Source of the DNA: Rickettsiales bacterium
GTDB lineage: Bacteria; Pseudomonadota; Alphaproteobacteria; Rickettsiales; Deianiraeaceae
Length of the DNA stretch: 8,759 nucleotides
Direction of reading: 5' to 3'
Assembly: GCA_947424985.1 (NCBI GenBank)
Contig: CANDYN010000039.1
Span: forward strand, 1 to 8,759
Below the pieces are notes generated by a model. The model saw only the letters and a list, made by a program, of their open reading frames with translations. It did not search any database and was not told the origin of the DNA. This document shows, in pieces, positions 6,433 to 8,759 of this stretch (position 1 is its first letter; every line of letters begins with the position of its first letter). Made by a program: the position numbers and the translations under genes.

Positions 6433-7602
6433 CTAAATTTTGTTAAAAACTCCACAGCCAATAGCATTTTTAAAAGCAAATTTTTTTAAAAAGCTTGTAT
6501 TGTTAAAAATTTTCATGCCGATTTTTCGCACGCTTGAAATGATTGGATTTGAAATTTTAAACAACTGATTTAAACCGTGAGTTGTAAAAAGCATTGACGA
6601 AATATCAATTTTCCGTGAGAATAGGCTTTGAAATTCTGATATTTTTTGATTAACTATTGAATTTTTAAGTCGTTCTATGTCTCGTAAAACTACGTTGAAA
6701 CCTTGTCCGGCAATAGGATGCATAGTAAAATTATACGTTCCAAGGAAGATTATGTTTTTATTATTTGGCTGCTTTAAAAGTCTTAACGAAAGAGGAAAAA
6801 CTGATATTTCGGAAGTAATTTCTATATTTCCAAGATGATATTCAAGTGGTGAGATTAAATATTTTAATATAAACTCTCTTTTTTCGTCATTATTCATCGC
6901 TTTGAGTGCCTGTATGATATTTCTTGGAACAGTTCTTACAATATTTGACTCAAATTCATTTTTCATAGGTAGGGAGGCAAGGGGTCCAAGATTTGTAAAA
7001 TGTTCAATTGCAACTTGATTATGTGACATTTTATGTTTAATATTCAGCGTAATCGCAGATTCAAAATAGTCATATTTTTTCTCATCGCTTTTTTCGATAA
7101 AGCTAAGCTTATCATCTAAAGTTTTATCGGTTACAATAAGATTGTCTAGAATAAATTCTTGGTTTTGTGAGATTATTTTAAATTGATTTTCGTTTTCAAA
7201 AATTGCTTCCACATTTGAAATAATACTCTTTTCATATTGTAAAAGCTCGGATTCAATTTCTTCACAAAGTGCATTGTAATATACTATATATCCCATATTT
7301 TCATATCCATAGTCACTTGCGTTAAAAATTATTTCCGGACTTTTCGATTTTATATCGTTCAATATATATATAGTTTTAATTTCACCTGAGATATTTTTTA
7401 TTTTTTCAAGATCGATAATTTGTGATAAAATATCAAGATTATGATTTGAAATTGCCATAGTTCTTGAGCTAAAAGTGGATTTATAATTTTCAAATTCATT
7501 CTTGGTATAGTTTTTTGCAAGTAAAAGACAATCAATTCCTAATTTTTTGAAATACAAAAAAGCTACTTTTGCTGTTAGGTTATTACCGATTATCGCTATC
7601 AT
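6433..7602 (-). CDS. ubiH: UbiH-family protein with degenerate FAD-binding motifs
   Basis: UbiH-family enzymes are flavin monooxygenases that hydroxylate the aromatic ring during ubiquinone synthesis at the inner membrane. The 389 residues from ATG 7602 match the family length and align throughout with E. coli UbiH as I recall it: SSRTMAIS (47 is the Arg), IEHFTNLGPLASLPM (189-203, compare FTQHGPLAMLPM) and HPIAGQGFN followed by LRD (285 onward). The C-terminal helices also match. The flavin motifs are eroded: the N-terminal GxGxxG (GGGMAG in E. coli) is GNNLTA at 6-11, the DG motif (AADGTHS) is VTDKTLDD near 157-164, and GNAAQTLHP is GTYNFTMHP. The open frame is unbroken, so the protein is probably still made, but FAD binding is uncertain. 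It could be a very divergent enzyme, a non-catalytic partner in the ubiquinone-synthesis complex, or a decaying gene. GTG 7638 is an unlikely upstream start. Confidence 0.82.
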   Translation of the reverse strand: MIAIIGNNLTAKVAFLYFKKLGIDCLLLAKNYTKNEFENYKSTFSSRTMAISNHNLDILSQIIDLEKIKNISGEIKTIYILNDIKSKSPEIIFNASDYGYENMGYIVYYNALCEEIESELLQYEKSIISNVEAIFENENQFKIISQNQEFILDNLIVTDKTLDDKLSFIEKSDEKKYDYFESAITLNIKHKMSHNQVAIEHFTNLGPLASLPMKNEFESNIVRTVPRNIIQALKAMNNDEKREFILKYLISPLEYHLGNIEITSEISVFPLSLRLLKQPNNKNIIFLGTYNFTMHPIAGQGFNVVLRDIERLKNSIVNQKISEFQSLFSRKIDISSMLFTTHGLNQLFKISNPIISSVRKIGMKIFNNTSFLKKFAFKNAIGCGVFNKI

Positions 7603-7631
7603 GTTTATATTTCGGAAAATATAGAAAATGC

Positions 7632-7660
7632 TTGACACTTAATAAATTAAAGTCAATACT
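7632..7660 (+). promoter_or_regulatory. Probable promoter of the EF-hand gene
   Basis: TTGACA (7632-7637), a 17-base spacer and AATACT (7655-7660, 4 of 6) put the start near 7667, about 14 bases before TTG 7681. A perfect TATAAT lies further on at 7672-7677, but it has no good -35 and would start transcription past TTG 7681. On the opposite strand TTGACT (7656-7651) mirrors the -35 box, so the two strands share a TTGAC/GTCAA inverted repeat in the gap between divergent genes. Confidence 0.45.
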
Positions 7661-7680
7661 TGGCTGTATTTTATAATTTA

Positions 7681-8759
7681 TTGGACGGCACGGTACAGTC
7701 AAAATTAGTTCAAAAAGAACAAGATATAAAGCAAAACTCTCAAGACGGGAATGGTTGGAATTTAAATCAAACACCGGAGGTTAAGCAAGAGAAGCCACTG
7801 GGGCAGAAGAGCGAAGTAAAAAATCAAGAACCTAAAAAAGATATATCAAAAGAAGCAAGAAAGATTAATGATAAAAGTCAAAAAGATCTCAATACCAATA
7901 GATTGGTTGACGCGGGTGAAGTGATTGCTGCTTTAAAAAGTGGTAGAGGATTAAAAAAGGTAGCAATAAAAATGAGAGATCCACAGGTTCGAAGCTTGGT
8001 ATTTCAAGTTGCAAAGCAAGATAAAACGCTTGCGACTGCACTTAAAAACAAAATGAAAACAAATAAAGTTTTTGCAAGAAGTATTAAGCGGTCTTTAAAA
8101 ACCGTGAAAGATGTTGCAGATTTTAGAAAAGATCTTACTGATATTTCGGGAAATAATAGAACTGAGTTGCTTGCAATGGCGAGAGTGGTAAATAATTCAA
8201 ATAAAAGACTTGGGCAGTCAAGGGCGGATGTATCTCAACTTACGCCTGCATTATGTCGCGTTATAAAGCAAGGCAAGAAAACTCAAAGGAAAGTTGCGCA
8301 AATTAAAAATCCTCAAATCAAACAAATAACTGTAAAACCGGAAATCGCTCAAAGGCTTACGAATATGGCGGAAAAAGTTGCATTTCAATTGCAAACTGTT
8401 CAAAAAAACCCCGAGGATGTGCAAAACAAATCCGTAAGTCTTAATCCGCTTGATAAATTTATTGGTATTGACAACGGCATTCAGAATGAAGGTAAGAAAA
8501 AGCCAAGGGTATATGATATTAATGGTACTTCTTATACCGAGATGCAACTTGGAATGATGTTACAAAATGCGTCACTTAAAGATCTTCGAACTATGGACGA
8601 TGATTTGATGTTTTTGCCAAAAGAAATAGCGGATATGATTAGACAAAAGGAATATGCTGCGGAAAGGCAAAATATAGCGGAAAATGATACAAATCATGAT
8701 GGTATTGTTGATGACAACGATGTTGATCTTGCTGCGGGAAAAAAAGATACAAATCACGA
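7681..8759 (+). CDS. EF-hand-type calcium-binding repeat protein, partial (continues past the window)
   Basis: The frame is open from 7651 to the right edge; from TTG 7681 there are 359 complete codons and no stop. There is no ATG before 7972. TTG 7681 is favoured because the promoter gives the usual short leader and because an EF-hand loop lies before the first ATG. That loop is DLNTNRLVDAGE (69-80), with acidic or amide residues at positions 1, 3, 5, 9 and 12, followed by the helix VIAAL. A canonical loop, DTNHDGIVDDND (336-347), follows near the edge, and a second copy begins DTNH at 356, a 20-residue period. Between them the chain is helical, Lys/Gln/Asn-rich, without a signal peptide or membrane span. 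Such loops bind Ca2+ or stabilise folds, as in dockerins and thrombospondin type 3 repeats. The rest is unrecognised. An exported or secreted calcium-responsive protein is possible but unproven. Confidence 0.78.
   Translation, partial: MDGTVQSKLVQKEQDIKQNSQDGNGWNLNQTPEVKQEKPLGQKSEVKNQEPKKDISKEARKINDKSQKDLNTNRLVDAGEVIAALKSGRGLKKVAIKMRDPQVRSLVFQVAKQDKTLATALKNKMKTNKVFARSIKRSLKTVKDVADFRKDLTDISGNNRTELLAMARVVNNSNKRLGQSRADVSQLTPALCRVIKQGKKTQRKVAQIKNPQIKQITVKPEIAQRLTNMAEKVAFQLQTVQKNPEDVQNKSVSLNPLDKFIGIDNGIQNEGKKKPRVYDINGTSYTEMQLGMMLQNASLKDLRTMDDDLMFLPKEIADMIRQKEYAAERQNIAENDTNHDGIVDDNDVDLAAGKKDTNH

Noticed and set aside
7603..7638. Start of the UbiH-like protein at GTG 7638
   Set aside because: ATG 7602 begins right at the first beta strand (MIAIIG), as expected for the family; the extra 12 residues have no counterpart in it.
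8251..8547. Minus-strand open frame of 98 codons opposite the EF-hand gene
   Set aside because: It is a shadow of the plus-strand frame, which has recognisable calcium loops and stays open for more than 1 kb.

Overview
The window is a compact, strongly AT-rich stretch of bacterial chromosome. Its proteins are rich in Lys, Asn and Ile, the intergenic gaps are short, and ribosome-binding sites are nearly absent. It encodes Era, an Slt70-type lytic transglycosylase, a UbiH-family ubiquinone-pathway protein and two small outer-membrane beta-barrels. Together these suggest a Gram-negative proteobacterium, most plausibly a host-associated alphaproteobacterium of the Rickettsiales kind. The taxonomy is inferred from gene content and composition, not from a database search.

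Layout. At the extreme left edge (1-27) is a minus-strand promoter that should fire a gene lying just outside the window. Next is the minus-strand lytic transglycosylase (37-1956), and 19 bases away, divergently, era (1976-2860, plus). A lineage-specific 424-residue protein of unknown function follows (2917-4191, plus); its start codon sits in one arm of a nested inverted repeat. A hairpin terminator (4216-4234) and a clear promoter (4334-4361) lead to a secreted beta-barrel protein (4382-4978, plus). This gene converges on, and overlaps by 11 bases, a minus-strand gene (4968-5681) that may be a divergent relative of OGG-like (HhH-GPD) DNA glycosylases. Upstream of that is a second beta-barrel gene (5782-6327, minus) with its own promoter and a cUUCGg-loop terminator. 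Then comes a UbiH-like gene (6433-7602, minus) with an intact frame but eroded FAD-binding motifs. Divergent from it, an open-ended plus-strand gene (7681 to beyond 8759) encodes a Lys/Gln-rich protein with EF-hand-type calcium-binding loops; it has no ATG near its start and runs off the right edge.

How the genes fit together. The transglycosylase and both barrels are cell-envelope functions. Era (ribosome assembly) and UbiH (respiratory quinone) are housekeeping. The 424-residue protein, the OGG-like protein and the EF-hand protein are the accessory part. No operon is obvious: most genes have their own short leader. At four genes the best promoter places the -10 box about 20-24 bases before the start codon with no Shine-Dalgarno sequence between, which looks like a genome-wide style of near-leaderless initiation.

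I see no tRNA, rRNA, CRISPR array, insertion sequence or integrase.
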